From Acidimicrobiia bacterium (lineage in GTDB: Bacteria > Actinomycetota > Acidimicrobiia > Acidimicrobiales > Ilumatobacteraceae), in contig RFMT01000151.1 in NCBI GenBank assembly GCA_009927565.1, positions 1-11,248 of the forward strand: DNA of 11,248 nucleotides, read 5' to 3'. Of the stretch, positions 1 to 6,087 are shown one piece after another (position 1 is the stretch's first letter; every line of letters begins with the position of its first letter). The translations under genes and the position numbers were made by a program. The notes under the pieces are model-generated. The model saw only the letters and a program-made list of their open reading frames with translations, was not told the origin of the DNA and searched no databases.

Positions 1-126
1 AGGTTCGACGTGTTTGAGAGCAACAGTGCCGCTCGCGTATCGACGCACTTGCATTCCCGCCGTCGCGAGACCGGTCGCAAGTGATGATGCGATTGCATCA
101 TCGTCTTCGATCAGTACGACATCCAC
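1..126 (-). CDS. OmpR-type response regulator, N-terminal fragment (cut by window edge)
   Basis: Only the first 42 codons are in the window. They read as the start of a receiver domain: a hydrophobic first strand (VVLI), the acidic pocket E7-D8-D9-D10, then helix 1 and a second strand with RRYASG, typical of OmpR/PhoB-family regulators. The phosphoacceptor Asp (near residue 50) and the DNA-binding domain lie outside. The start is GTG at 126-124, the only start codon after an in-frame TAA eight codons upstream; a purine-rich AGAGGCGAG lies before it at a rather long distance. The gene diverges from the redox operon starting at 249, so it probably controls that operon, with a sensor kinase further out of view. 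Assignment to the OmpR class rather than another receiver family is inference. Confidence 0.75.
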   Translation of the reverse strand, partial: MDVVLIEDDDAIASSLATGLATAGMQVRRYASGTVALKHVEP

Positions 127-186
127 ACAACTATTCTCGCCTCTTCGTTACCCGATCGGCGTGAGGTACACCCAGGGCCATAAAAA

Positions 187-214
187 TTGGATGAATCTTG
201 GATTTTCTCTGGAA
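187..214 (+). promoter_or_regulatory. Three hexamers phased at 11 bp: candidate OmpR-family operator
   Basis: TTGGAT occurs at 187-192 and again at 198-203. A related CTGGAA (4 of 6 matching) follows at 209-214. Each start is 11 bp after the previous one, one helical turn. OmpR/PhoB-family regulators bind direct repeats with this phasing next to the -35 region, and here the third repeat overlaps the expected -35 position of the promoter whose -10 is at 236-241. A response regulator of this apparent class is encoded divergently 60 bp away. The repeats are seen; the binding is inferred. Confidence 0.5.
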
Positions 215-235
215 AGACCTTTACTCGGCCACTCG

Positions 236-241
236 TAATGT
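236..241 (+). promoter_or_regulatory. -10 box (TAATGT) for the redox operon; possible leaderless start
   Basis: TAATGT fits the actinobacterial TANNNT -10 consensus and ends 7 nt before the ATG at 249. No clear Shine-Dalgarno lies between them, so transcription would begin at or next to the start codon. The -35 region (about 213-218) is poor, as expected for a promoter that needs an activator bound at the 187-214 repeats. Confidence 0.45.
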
Positions 242-248
242 GGTGTTC

Positions 249-827
249 ATGAAAACATCCCTCGCCACCACCATCTCTGTCGTCGGCGTCCTCGCCGCAG
301 GCGGAGTCGCCTTTGCCGTGAACTCCTCGGTCCTCGACTCGGCGACGATGACCGCCGAAAACACTTCCGCGCTCCAAGCCGAGGTGCTCCCTTTGGCTAA
401 TACCGATTTCACAATGAACCCAGGTTCACAAGGAACGGTCAGCACGCCAGGCGATGGTGTGAATGCCACTTCACAGACGACGATCTCCATATCAACGCCA
501 ACGACTGTTTCTGCTCCATCGAAGTTCGCTTACAACATCGATGGGTTTGGCGTCGTCACACTTATGCAAAGTTCGGGTTCTCTCACGGTCGTCTCGGTCG
601 CACCTCAGTCAAGCGTCAAGTACACAACTAAGCAAGAGTCCCCGACACGCATTGAAGTTGTGTTCGTCTCCAGCGCAGGCGTGACCATCAAGTTCAATGC
701 CGACGTCATCAATGGCCAAATCGTCACCTCGGCGATCAACGAACCTGCCTCGCGCGTCGGAACCGGCAGCCATCACGACGAAGACCACGACGAAGATCAC
801 GAATCGGGTGAAGACGATGACGATTAA
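249..827 (+). CDS. Exported protein with His/Asp/Glu-rich C-terminal tail
   Basis: The protein has 192 aa from the ATG at 249, which puts a clean signal peptide at the N-terminus: K2, a hydrophobic core at residues 5-22, and an AFA cleavage site at 21-23. An upstream in-frame ATG at 198 would bury this signal 17 residues in and was not used. The mature part has a Thr/Ser-rich linker (about 60-90), then a compact beta-rich segment (about 93-165). It ends in a tail (175-192) made almost only of His, Asp, Glu and Gly/Ser, encoded partly by a 12-bp tandem repeat. It is the first gene of the redox operon and overlaps the next by 11 bp. I do not recognise the family. The tail could bind divalent metal, which would suit an exported redox system, but this is inference. 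The product would act outside the cytoplasmic membrane. Confidence 0.7.
   Translation: MKTSLATTISVVGVLAAGGVAFAVNSSVLDSATMTAENTSALQAEVLPLANTDFTMNPGSQGTVSTPGDGVNATSQTTISISTPTTVSAPSKFAYNIDGFGVVTLMQSSGSLTVVSVAPQSSVKYTTKQESPTRIEVVFVSSAGVTIKFNADVINGQIVTSAINEPASRVGTGSHHDEDHDEDHESGEDDDD
774..797 (+). repeat. 12-bp tandem repeat encoding the HDED tail
   Basis: CACGACGAAGAC at 774-785 is followed directly by CACGACGAAGAT at 786-797, and a partial third copy (CACGAA) begins at 798. The unit is in frame and encodes HDED twice. The tail could lengthen or shorten by slippage without a frameshift. Confidence 0.75.
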
Positions 828-1215
828 CCGCGTCGTTCGCGACAGGCACCCTGCCCGCTCGGCACGAATCCTCTCTACGGGTATCGCGCTGAGCGCGACG
901 CTCGGTCTGACGTCGTTGTACGCGCTTGTCGCCCGCGCCGAGCAAACACAAGATCCCAACATTGCCCCACCGCAAGGCGTTCGAACCGACTTGTTGCAGT
1001 CGTTGGCGACGCGTCCACTCATCGCGCCGTCGAATCCGACTCCAGCAACGCCGGTGACAACTGTGTCACTCGGTCAGACACCCACCGTCATGCCCGCGCC
1101 GACGCTCTCCGCAGAAGCGACAGCCCCCGAGACGGTGCCACCAGTGATGGCGGCGATTCCGGTGCAAGTCATTCAACCCGTGTGGACATCTCCGAAGACG
1201 AGTGGATCGAACTAA
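817..1215 (+). CDS. Small exported or membrane-anchored Pro/Thr-rich protein
   Basis: The 132-aa product has a basic N-terminus (several Arg/His in residues 5-17), one hydrophobic helix (about 18-38) and a possible ARA cleavage site at 39-41. A low-complexity stretch rich in Pro, Thr, Ala and Val follows to the C-terminus, with no Cys and no catalytic motif. The ATG at 817 overlaps the end of the preceding gene by 11 bp and is preceded by GGGTGAAG; GTG at 808 is an alternative start. A longer reading frame back to 697 would place a stretch of unrelated composition before the signal and was rejected. The product is probably tethered to, or released from, the outer face of the membrane. Its position next to apbE invites the idea of a flavinylation target, but no FMN-binding-domain motif is visible. 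I do not recognise the family. Confidence 0.6.
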   Translation: MTINRVVRDRHPARSARILSTGIALSATLGLTSLYALVARAEQTQDPNIAPPQGVRTDLLQSLATRPLIAPSNPTPATPVTTVSLGQTPTVMPAPTLSAEATAPETVPPVMAAIPVQVIQPVWTSPKTSGSN

Positions 1216-1221
1216 TCGCAC

Positions 1222-2142
1222 ATGGTGACCCTCACCCAGGTCGTCTTCCCCGCAATGGGCAACACCGCAAACCTCACTGTGATCGGTGATGACGAACATG
1301 TGGACTACGCCCGTCGCCGACTCCTAGAACTAGAACATCGCTGGAGCAGGTTTATCGCCGCAAGCGACATCTCGCGGTTGAACCGAGCAGACGGTCGACC
1401 GACACCCGTCCACTCCGACACGCTCATCCTCATTCGATACCTTGTCGACGCACAGCGTGTGTCAAACGGTGTATTTGATCCAACGCTTGCCCCAGCGCTC
1501 AACGAGTCTGGATACACAACCTCGCGAGTCGACAGCGCTGATCATTGCGTGCTTTCAAAAGGTGCGCGCTCACGGGTCGACCTCTCAACCACAACAATTG
1601 ATGAACGATTTGGCGCAGTGACACTTCCTTTCGGTGCAACGTTGGATCCGGGCGGACTGGGCAAAGGACTCGCTACGGACATCGTGGCGGGGGAACTTAT
1701 GGATCGCGGTGCAATCGGAGTGTGTCTGAGTGTTGGCGGCGACATTCGTTGCATGGGAAGCGGTCCGATCGATGGATATTGGACGATCGACGTCGCAAAT
1801 CCGAACGACACATCGACGACCATCGACTCGGTTCGACTCGGCCACGGGGCGATTGCAACGTCGAGTGTCAAGGCAAAACGATGGCGCGACGGCGAAGTTG
1901 AGCGCCACCATATTTTCGACCCCACAACACGCGCATCTATTGTGATAGCGAAAGACACGATCGTGCAGTCGACAGTGATTGCCGCAGAGGCCGTGTGGGC
2001 CGAAGTGTTCGCGACGATGTCACTCGTCGGTCAACGTTCGACATTCAGTGAGAATCTGGCGTGTCTCGTCATTCGCAACAACGGCTCCGTTCAAAAAAAT
2101 GACCAGTGGACGAATTTCACCAATGAGTTCGCCAATGAATAG
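1222..2142 (+). CDS. apbE: ApbE-family FAD:protein FMN transferase
   Basis: ApbE enzymes transfer FMN from FAD to a Thr or Ser of an exported target protein, using Mg2+. The 306-aa product shows the family's landmarks in order: AMG near residue 11, the SDISRLN segment at 48-54, the glycine-rich LDPGGLGKG at 141-149, SVGGDI at 170-175, TSS at 213-215, and HHIFDP at 229-234. The metal-site region near 251-265 reads TVIAAEAVWAEVFAT. The usual Asp of the D-x3-T pair is replaced by Glu261, while Thr265 is kept. No signal peptide or lipobox is visible, unlike Gram-negative ApbE lipoproteins, so it may act in the cytoplasm before export of its target. The start follows the previous stop by 6 bp with no clear Shine-Dalgarno. 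It overlaps the next gene by 20 bp. Confidence 0.9.
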   Translation: MVTLTQVVFPAMGNTANLTVIGDDEHVDYARRRLLELEHRWSRFIAASDISRLNRADGRPTPVHSDTLILIRYLVDAQRVSNGVFDPTLAPALNESGYTTSRVDSADHCVLSKGARSRVDLSTTTIDERFGAVTLPFGATLDPGGLGKGLATDIVAGELMDRGAIGVCLSVGGDIRCMGSGPIDGYWTIDVANPNDTSTTIDSVRLGHGAIATSSVKAKRWRDGEVERHHIFDPTTRASIVIAKDTIVQSTVIAAEAVWAEVFATMSLVGQRSTFSENLACLVIRNNGSVQKNDQWTNFTNEFANE

Positions 2143-2704
2143 TCAGTTCTGGTGGCACATGGCTCGAGCATCGGGCATTGTGACGTGGGGGTTCTTGATC
2201 GCGAGTGCGCTCTGGGGTGTTTTGCTATCGACTCGAGTGCTCAAGCCCTATGACCGACCTGCCTGGTTGATCGATCTCCATTCGTGGCTCGGCACCATCA
2301 CGTTGTTTGGAACTGCACTGCACCTCGTCTCGCTCGTCGGCGATACCTATATATACTTCGGTGCAGCCGACCTATTCGTCCCGTTCGCCACATCTTGGAA
2401 ACCACTCGCGGTGGCATGGGGAATCATCGGGATGTATCTGCTCATTGCGGTGCAGGGTTCGAGTTGGCTGATGAAGAAGCTGCCGAAAAAGTTTTGGCGA
2501 TCGATTCATCTCTTGAGTTATGGCCTGTTTGCCACAGTCTCGATCCATTCATTCACCGCGGGAACCGATCGCGCGAACCACTTCTTCCAAGCATTCGGTG
2601 TCGCGATCATCACCGTAATGGTCGGAGCAATTGCAATCCGCGTGATGTACGCCGGCAAACCACGAACTCGCCAGGTAATTAGTCAAAGAGCCGAATCGCT
2701 TTAA
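2123..2704 (+). CDS. Ferric-reductase-like transmembrane haem protein
   Basis: The 193-aa polytopic protein has hydrophobic segments near residues 17-37, 55-72, 95-112, 127-145 and 155-175. Two His pairs sit in membrane segments, H53/H67 (13 residues between) and H129/H142 (12 between). This is the bis-His arrangement of the ferric reductase-like/MsrQ (YedZ) transmembrane family, which holds b-type haem. No FAD or NAD domain is fused to it, so electrons must come from or go to a partner protein. The ATG at 2123 overlaps apbE by 20 bp; ATG at 2135 (8-bp overlap, 189 aa) is equally possible. A much longer reading frame from 1979 only runs over apbE. With ApbE next door, it probably passes electrons across the membrane to or from a flavinylated exported protein. 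Confidence 0.82.
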   Translation: MSSPMNSQFWWHMARASGIVTWGFLIASALWGVLLSTRVLKPYDRPAWLIDLHSWLGTITLFGTALHLVSLVGDTYIYFGAADLFVPFATSWKPLAVAWGIIGMYLLIAVQGSSWLMKKLPKKFWRSIHLLSYGLFATVSIHSFTAGTDRANHFFQAFGVAIITVMVGAIAIRVMYAGKPRTRQVISQRAESL

Positions 2705-3029
2705 AGAACGTCGAGCCCTTGCAGTACACCACGAATGCATTCGCACGGTAAACCTTATTGCCATCAGCAAAGCCTAAACATGCTGAACCGATGCCACACT
2801 AAATAGATGACCGACACGCCCAAGATCTTGCGCAACGATCCTGCGATGTGGCTCTCGAAGCTTCCCATTGTCGACTGCGTGCCCGCAATACGCAAACACC
2901 TTTCAACATTGTCGAACTGATCTATAGCGCCATCTTTTTGCCGCGAGCCATTGCTGATATTCACTATTCATTCAACCTGCGGATTAACTGCCGTTACCTG
3001 AAGTAAGCCGATATTTAAGACTTCATTCC
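2705..3029. other. Intergenic stretch without a convincing gene
   Basis: This stretch separates the redox operon from the glycan operon. It holds a 12-bp perfect palindrome at 2732-2743 and one short reading frame on the plus strand (ATG 2807 to TGA 2918-2920, 37 codons, MTDTPKILRNDP...). That frame has neither a Shine-Dalgarno nor a TANNNT box placed as at the other starts. A 66-codon minus-strand frame across the same DNA looks no better. I see no GC-rich hairpin followed by a T-run after 2704, so no intrinsic terminator can be claimed. The region may hold the glycan operon's promoter, a small gene or the remnant of one. Confidence 0.5.
2732..2743. repeat. 12-bp perfect palindrome CGAATGCATTCG
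   Basis: CGAATG is followed directly by its reverse complement CATTCG, 28 bp after the stop codon of the haem protein gene. There is no loop and no T-run, so it fits a protein-binding site better than a terminator. A chance occurrence is quite possible. Confidence 0.3.
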
Positions 3030-3035
3030 TACGTT
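3030..3035 (+). promoter_or_regulatory. Candidate -10 box (TACGTT) for the glycan operon
   Basis: TACGTT matches TANNNT. It ends 3 nt before the ATG at 3039 but exactly 6 nt before the GTG at 3042. That is the same distance as for the arsC and dehydrogenase starts, and would give a leaderless mRNA starting at GTG 3042. No recognisable -35 precedes it, so the call is tentative. Confidence 0.3.
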
Positions 3036-3038
3036 CCC

Positions 3039-4169
3039 ATGGTGCGAGTCGCAATAGTTGCCGAGAGTTTTCTTCCACATGTCAATGGCGTGACGAACTC
3101 GGTATTGCGCACAATCGAATATCTCAAAAAATGCGACCACGAAGTGACTGTGATCGCGCCAGGTCCGGGAGAAACTAGCGTCAATGACACACCAGTAATT
3201 CGCATGGGGTCGTTTGGATTTCCTGGTTATGACGAACTTCGAATCGCGTTGCCGAAAAAAGCGCTCGAATACGAACTGAATAACATCAAACCAGATGTCG
3301 TGCACGTCGCCGCACCAGCCGTTCTGGGCGCATGGGCGATGCGAGCCGCACGCAAACTTGATTTGCCAACCGTGGCTATTTATCAGACCGATATCGCAGG
3401 ATTTGCCCGCCAATATCGTCTCGGTGCGACTTCGCCAGCAGTTTGGAAATACGTCGCCGCGATTCACAACAAGAGCGACTTAACACTCGCACCTTCTACT
3501 TCAGCCGTTTGGGATTTGCGACAACACGGCGTTGAAAAAGTTACGCGCTGGATGCGCGGCGTTGACAACGTCAAATTCAACCCATCACATCGCAACAGTT
3601 TTTTACGACTTCGATTTGGTGCCCCGGAAAAAATAATTGTCGGCTTTGTCGGCAGACTCGCGCGCGAAAAACAAGTTGAGCGATTAGCCGAAGTCGCTCA
3701 ACTTAAGAATGTTTCAATCGTGATCGTCGGCGATGGACCATGTCGCGAAAAACTCGAGAGACTGATGCCCGACGCACACTTCACGGGTTTTTCAACAGGC
3801 AATGAACTCTCACAGTTGTATGCATCTTTTGATGTTTTCGCTCATACGGGTGTCGACGAAACCTTTTGTCAAGCAGTGCAAGAGGCTCTTGCTTCTGGCG
3901 TGCCCGTGATCGCACCAGCAGTTGGTGGACCGCTTGATTTAGTGCATCACGGCCATAACGGCTTTCTTTGGTCGCCGCATCGCAACGACACACTTTTCGA
4001 AAGTGTCAGCGAAATTGTGACAAACCATGCTGTTCGCGAATTATGCGCGAAAAATGCACGCTCGACAGTCGCTCACCGCACATGGGACTCGGTAATGGCG
4101 GAACTTGTTGATCACTATCGTTCGGTGATGACCGGAGATACAAGCGTACGCGCCATGGTCGCATCGTGA
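3039..4169 (+). CDS. mgtA: MgtA-like GT4 alpha-mannosyltransferase
   Basis: The 376-aa protein has the GT-B two-domain layout. The N-terminal half carries the VAESFLPHVNGVTNSV signature (7-22), a YQTDIAGFA segment (115-123) and the LTLAPS linker (148-153). The C-terminal nucleotide-sugar domain shows GFVGRLAREK (202-211, with R206 and K211), VGDGP (230-234) and the E-x7-E pair E274/E282 in DETFCQAVQEA. These segments closely resemble actinobacterial MgtA/PimB-type GDP-mannose-dependent enzymes; in Corynebacterium, MgtA adds mannose to glucuronosyl-diacylglycerol. GTG at 3042 is an alternative start that gives the canonical MRVAIVAES beginning. It leads a five-gene operon and overlaps the next gene by 4 bp (GTGA). 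It would act at the cytoplasmic face of the membrane. Membership of GT4 is firm; the acceptor is inferred. Confidence 0.88.
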   Translation: MVRVAIVAESFLPHVNGVTNSVLRTIEYLKKCDHEVTVIAPGPGETSVNDTPVIRMGSFGFPGYDELRIALPKKALEYELNNIKPDVVHVAAPAVLGAWAMRAARKLDLPTVAIYQTDIAGFARQYRLGATSPAVWKYVAAIHNKSDLTLAPSTSAVWDLRQHGVEKVTRWMRGVDNVKFNPSHRNSFLRLRFGAPEKIIVGFVGRLAREKQVERLAEVAQLKNVSIVIVGDGPCREKLERLMPDAHFTGFSTGNELSQLYASFDVFAHTGVDETFCQAVQEALASGVPVIAPAVGGPLDLVHHGHNGFLWSPHRNDTLFESVSEIVTNHAVRELCAKNARSTVAHRTWDSVMAELVDHYRSVMTGDTSVRAMVAS

Positions 4170-4951
4170 AGTCACTGATCATCTCGTTGCATGATGTCGC
4201 GCCAGCAACTGTTGATGCGTCAAAACAATGGATGAAGCTACTCGACGAACTCAACGTTGTTGTATCGATGTTGGTAGTGCCTGGGCCATGGCGAGGTGGC
4301 GAATTACTTGGCGATAATTCGTTTCGCATTTGGCTGAACGAAACAGCAACCGACAAGCACGAAGTTTTGCAACACGGATACAGCCACACGATTGACCACA
4401 AGGATGAGCCCGGTTTTTTCGGCGGTATTGTCGGAAACTTTGCAGCACGCGGTTGTCAAGAATTTTGGGGTATCAGCGAAATAGAAGCCCGCAATAGATT
4501 GCACAGCGGGCTCACCATTCTGGCAAAAGTTGGTCACCGCCCGACAGGCTTTGTCGCACCAGGTTGGCTTACGTCGCGGGCCGCAGTCGGTGCTATTCGC
4601 AGAGTTGGGTTCAGCTATCTGACGACACACTTTTTTGTACGCGACCTTGTTTCGAACAAGCGATATTTCGCCCCAGTCATTTGTCAGCGTCCAAACAGCA
4701 GCTCGACTCTGGCTGTGACGACGATGACCAAAAAGCTCGCCAAAGCGCTGCGAGTTGCGAACCTGCCGATTCGCGTCGCGATTCACCCCGATGATCTTGA
4801 ACGACACGAAACGCGAGATGCAATTATTTCAGTCATTGAGAACGCGATTAAAAGTGGTTACCGCTCAGAGACGTATGCGAATTTCATCTCGGCACGACGC
4901 AAGTCGAAATACCCGGTACTCGAGTCGCATACCGCAGAAAGTCTCGGCTGA
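4166..4951 (+). CDS. DUF2334 polysaccharide-deacetylase-like protein
   Basis: The 261-aa protein has the NodB-homology pattern of the DUF2334 family. ISLHDVAP (6-13) carries the first Asp (D10), HGYSH (70-74) the two metal-binding His (H70, H74), FVAPGWL (129-135) matches the family's central motif, and AIHPDD (205-210) the late His (H207). This suggests a metal-dependent carbohydrate deacetylase or related hydrolase. No signal peptide is visible, so it probably works in the cytoplasm. It lies between two GT4 genes, starting with GTG in a 4-bp overlap and ending in a TGATG junction with the next gene. It therefore probably edits the glycan or glycolipid they build, for example by removing an N-acetyl group. 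The substrate is unknown and deacetylase activity is inferred from the family. Confidence 0.82.
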   Translation: MKSLIISLHDVAPATVDASKQWMKLLDELNVVVSMLVVPGPWRGGELLGDNSFRIWLNETATDKHEVLQHGYSHTIDHKDEPGFFGGIVGNFAARGCQEFWGISEIEARNRLHSGLTILAKVGHRPTGFVAPGWLTSRAAVGAIRRVGFSYLTTHFFVRDLVSNKRYFAPVICQRPNSSSTLAVTTMTKKLAKALRVANLPIRVAIHPDDLERHETRDAIISVIENAIKSGYRSETYANFISARRKSKYPVLESHTAESLG

Positions 4952-6087
4952 TGCACATCGTTCAAGTTGCAAATTTCGTGACTCCAACTTCCGGTGGTCA
5001 AAGACTCGCCCTCAACTCGCTCGCTGAGCAATACCTAGCTCATGGCCACACAACGACGCTAGTGATACCTGGCTCAAGAAAAGAGACCAGCATCGAAAAT
5101 AACCGCGAGGTTGTGAGTTTGCCTGGTCTACCTTTGCCATTTAGCGGCGGATACCGCGCGATCGTGCGCAGAGGCGAAATGCAAGAAACTCTCGCCGAGT
5201 TACAACCAGACATCGTTGAACTTTCTGACAAGACGACGCTTTCTTGGGTGCCGCAGTGGTGTCGAAACATGGGAATTCCGTGCGTCGTGTTCTCGCACGA
5301 ACGGGCAAACGAAGTTGTATCCGAGCGATTTCCGAAATGGTTACCGGTTAGTCCGGTGTTTCGTCGCTGGAGCGAAAACATAGAAAAACATGCTGACGCA
5401 ATAATTTGTGCGAGCAAGTTTTCAGCCGAAGAATACCTGCCGATTCAAGATCGCGTGAAAATTGTTCCGCTGGGAGTTGATCACCAGGTATTCAGACCAC
5501 GCGACTCTAGGGTGACCGATCAAAAATCGAGTTTGACAAACGTAAGTGTTCCCACGATTCTGTTTGCAGGTAGATTGTCGTTTGAAAAGCGACCACATGT
5601 AGTGCTTCTCGTGGCGCGCGTCTTGAGTTTGCGTGGCGTCACGGCGAAGTTCGTTATTGCCGGTGACGGGCCGATGCGCCGACAACTTGAAGCAATGGCC
5701 GATGGGCTTGATGTGACTTTTCTCGGACGAATCTCAAATCGTCAAGAACTTGCCACATTGATGGCCTCGGCAGATTTGGCGATCGCCCCGAGCCCGTTAG
5801 AAACGTTTGGACTAAGCATTCTCGAGATTCTCGCCTGCGGCACACCTGTAATCGTGGCTAACGCGGGCGGCGGAATGGAGATCGTCAATGAACAATGTGG
5901 CGCGATCGCATCACCCGACGGCGAGTCAATGGCCGATGCTGTCGAGACAATTTTGAAGCGCGACTTAAATGATTTGCGCAGAAATTGTGTCGCACGTGCC
6001 GCCGACTTCAGTTGGATGATCGCCGCGCAGTCGATGATTGATTTATTCACTTCACTGACTTACAAACAGGAGTCGTGGGCGGCATGA
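4951..6087 (+). CDS. Second GT4 glycosyltransferase
   Basis: The 378-aa GT-B enzyme has an N-terminal acceptor domain with the SGGQR loop (14-18), a FSHERAN segment around H116, and a strand leading to VPLGVD (172-177). The donor domain has FAGRLSFEKRP (205-215, with R208 and K213), AGDGP (237-241) and the E-x7-E pair E284/E292 in SPLETFGLSILE. Its acceptor domain differs clearly from that of the upstream GT4 gene, so the two probably act on different acceptors in sequence. With a UDP-sugar dehydrogenase in the operon, transfer of glucuronic acid to a lipid is a reasonable guess for one of them, but donor and acceptor cannot be read from sequence. It starts within the previous stop (TGATG) and overlaps the next gene by 4 bp (ATGA). 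Cytoplasmic or peripheral to the membrane. Confidence 0.88.
   Translation: MHIVQVANFVTPTSGGQRLALNSLAEQYLAHGHTTTLVIPGSRKETSIENNREVVSLPGLPLPFSGGYRAIVRRGEMQETLAELQPDIVELSDKTTLSWVPQWCRNMGIPCVVFSHERANEVVSERFPKWLPVSPVFRRWSENIEKHADAIICASKFSAEEYLPIQDRVKIVPLGVDHQVFRPRDSRVTDQKSSLTNVSVPTILFAGRLSFEKRPHVVLLVARVLSLRGVTAKFVIAGDGPMRRQLEAMADGLDVTFLGRISNRQELATLMASADLAIAPSPLETFGLSILEILACGTPVIVANAGGGMEIVNEQCGAIASPDGESMADAVETILKRDLNDLRRNCVARAADFSWMIAAQSMIDLFTSLTYKQESWAA
6068..6072 (+). promoter_or_regulatory. Shine-Dalgarno AGGAG inside the end of the second GT4 gene
   Basis: AGGAG lies 11 nt before the ATG at 6084 and only 2 nt before the in-frame GTG at 6075. The spacing excludes GTG 6075 and favours ATG 6084. 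It is the clearest Shine-Dalgarno in the window. Confidence 0.5.

Noticed and set aside
198..248. Upstream in-frame ATG extending the first exported protein by 17 residues
   Set aside because: It would bury the signal peptide, and it starts upstream of the candidate -10 box at 236-241.
697..816. 40-residue extension of the Pro/Thr-rich protein into the preceding gene
   Set aside because: It is an out-of-frame reading of the preceding gene and would precede the signal sequence with an unrelated Ser/Thr/Lys stretch.
817..1215. Small Pro/Thr-rich protein as a truncated FMN-binding-domain protein
   Set aside because: No FMN-binding motif remains in this frame, and the next gene starts 6 bp later, leaving no space for a decayed domain.
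1979..2122. 48-residue extension of the haem protein
   Set aside because: It lies wholly inside apbE in another frame and has no membrane or family features.
2732..2743. Palindrome as terminator of the redox operon
   Set aside because: It has no loop, a short stem and no T-run.
2807..2920. 37-codon plus-strand frame in the long gap
   Set aside because: Kept only as a remark: there is no Shine-Dalgarno, no placed TANNNT box and no recognised family.
2764..2964. 66-codon minus-strand frame in the long gap
   Set aside because: No start signal, no recognisable motif, and the same DNA has an equally weak frame on the other strand.
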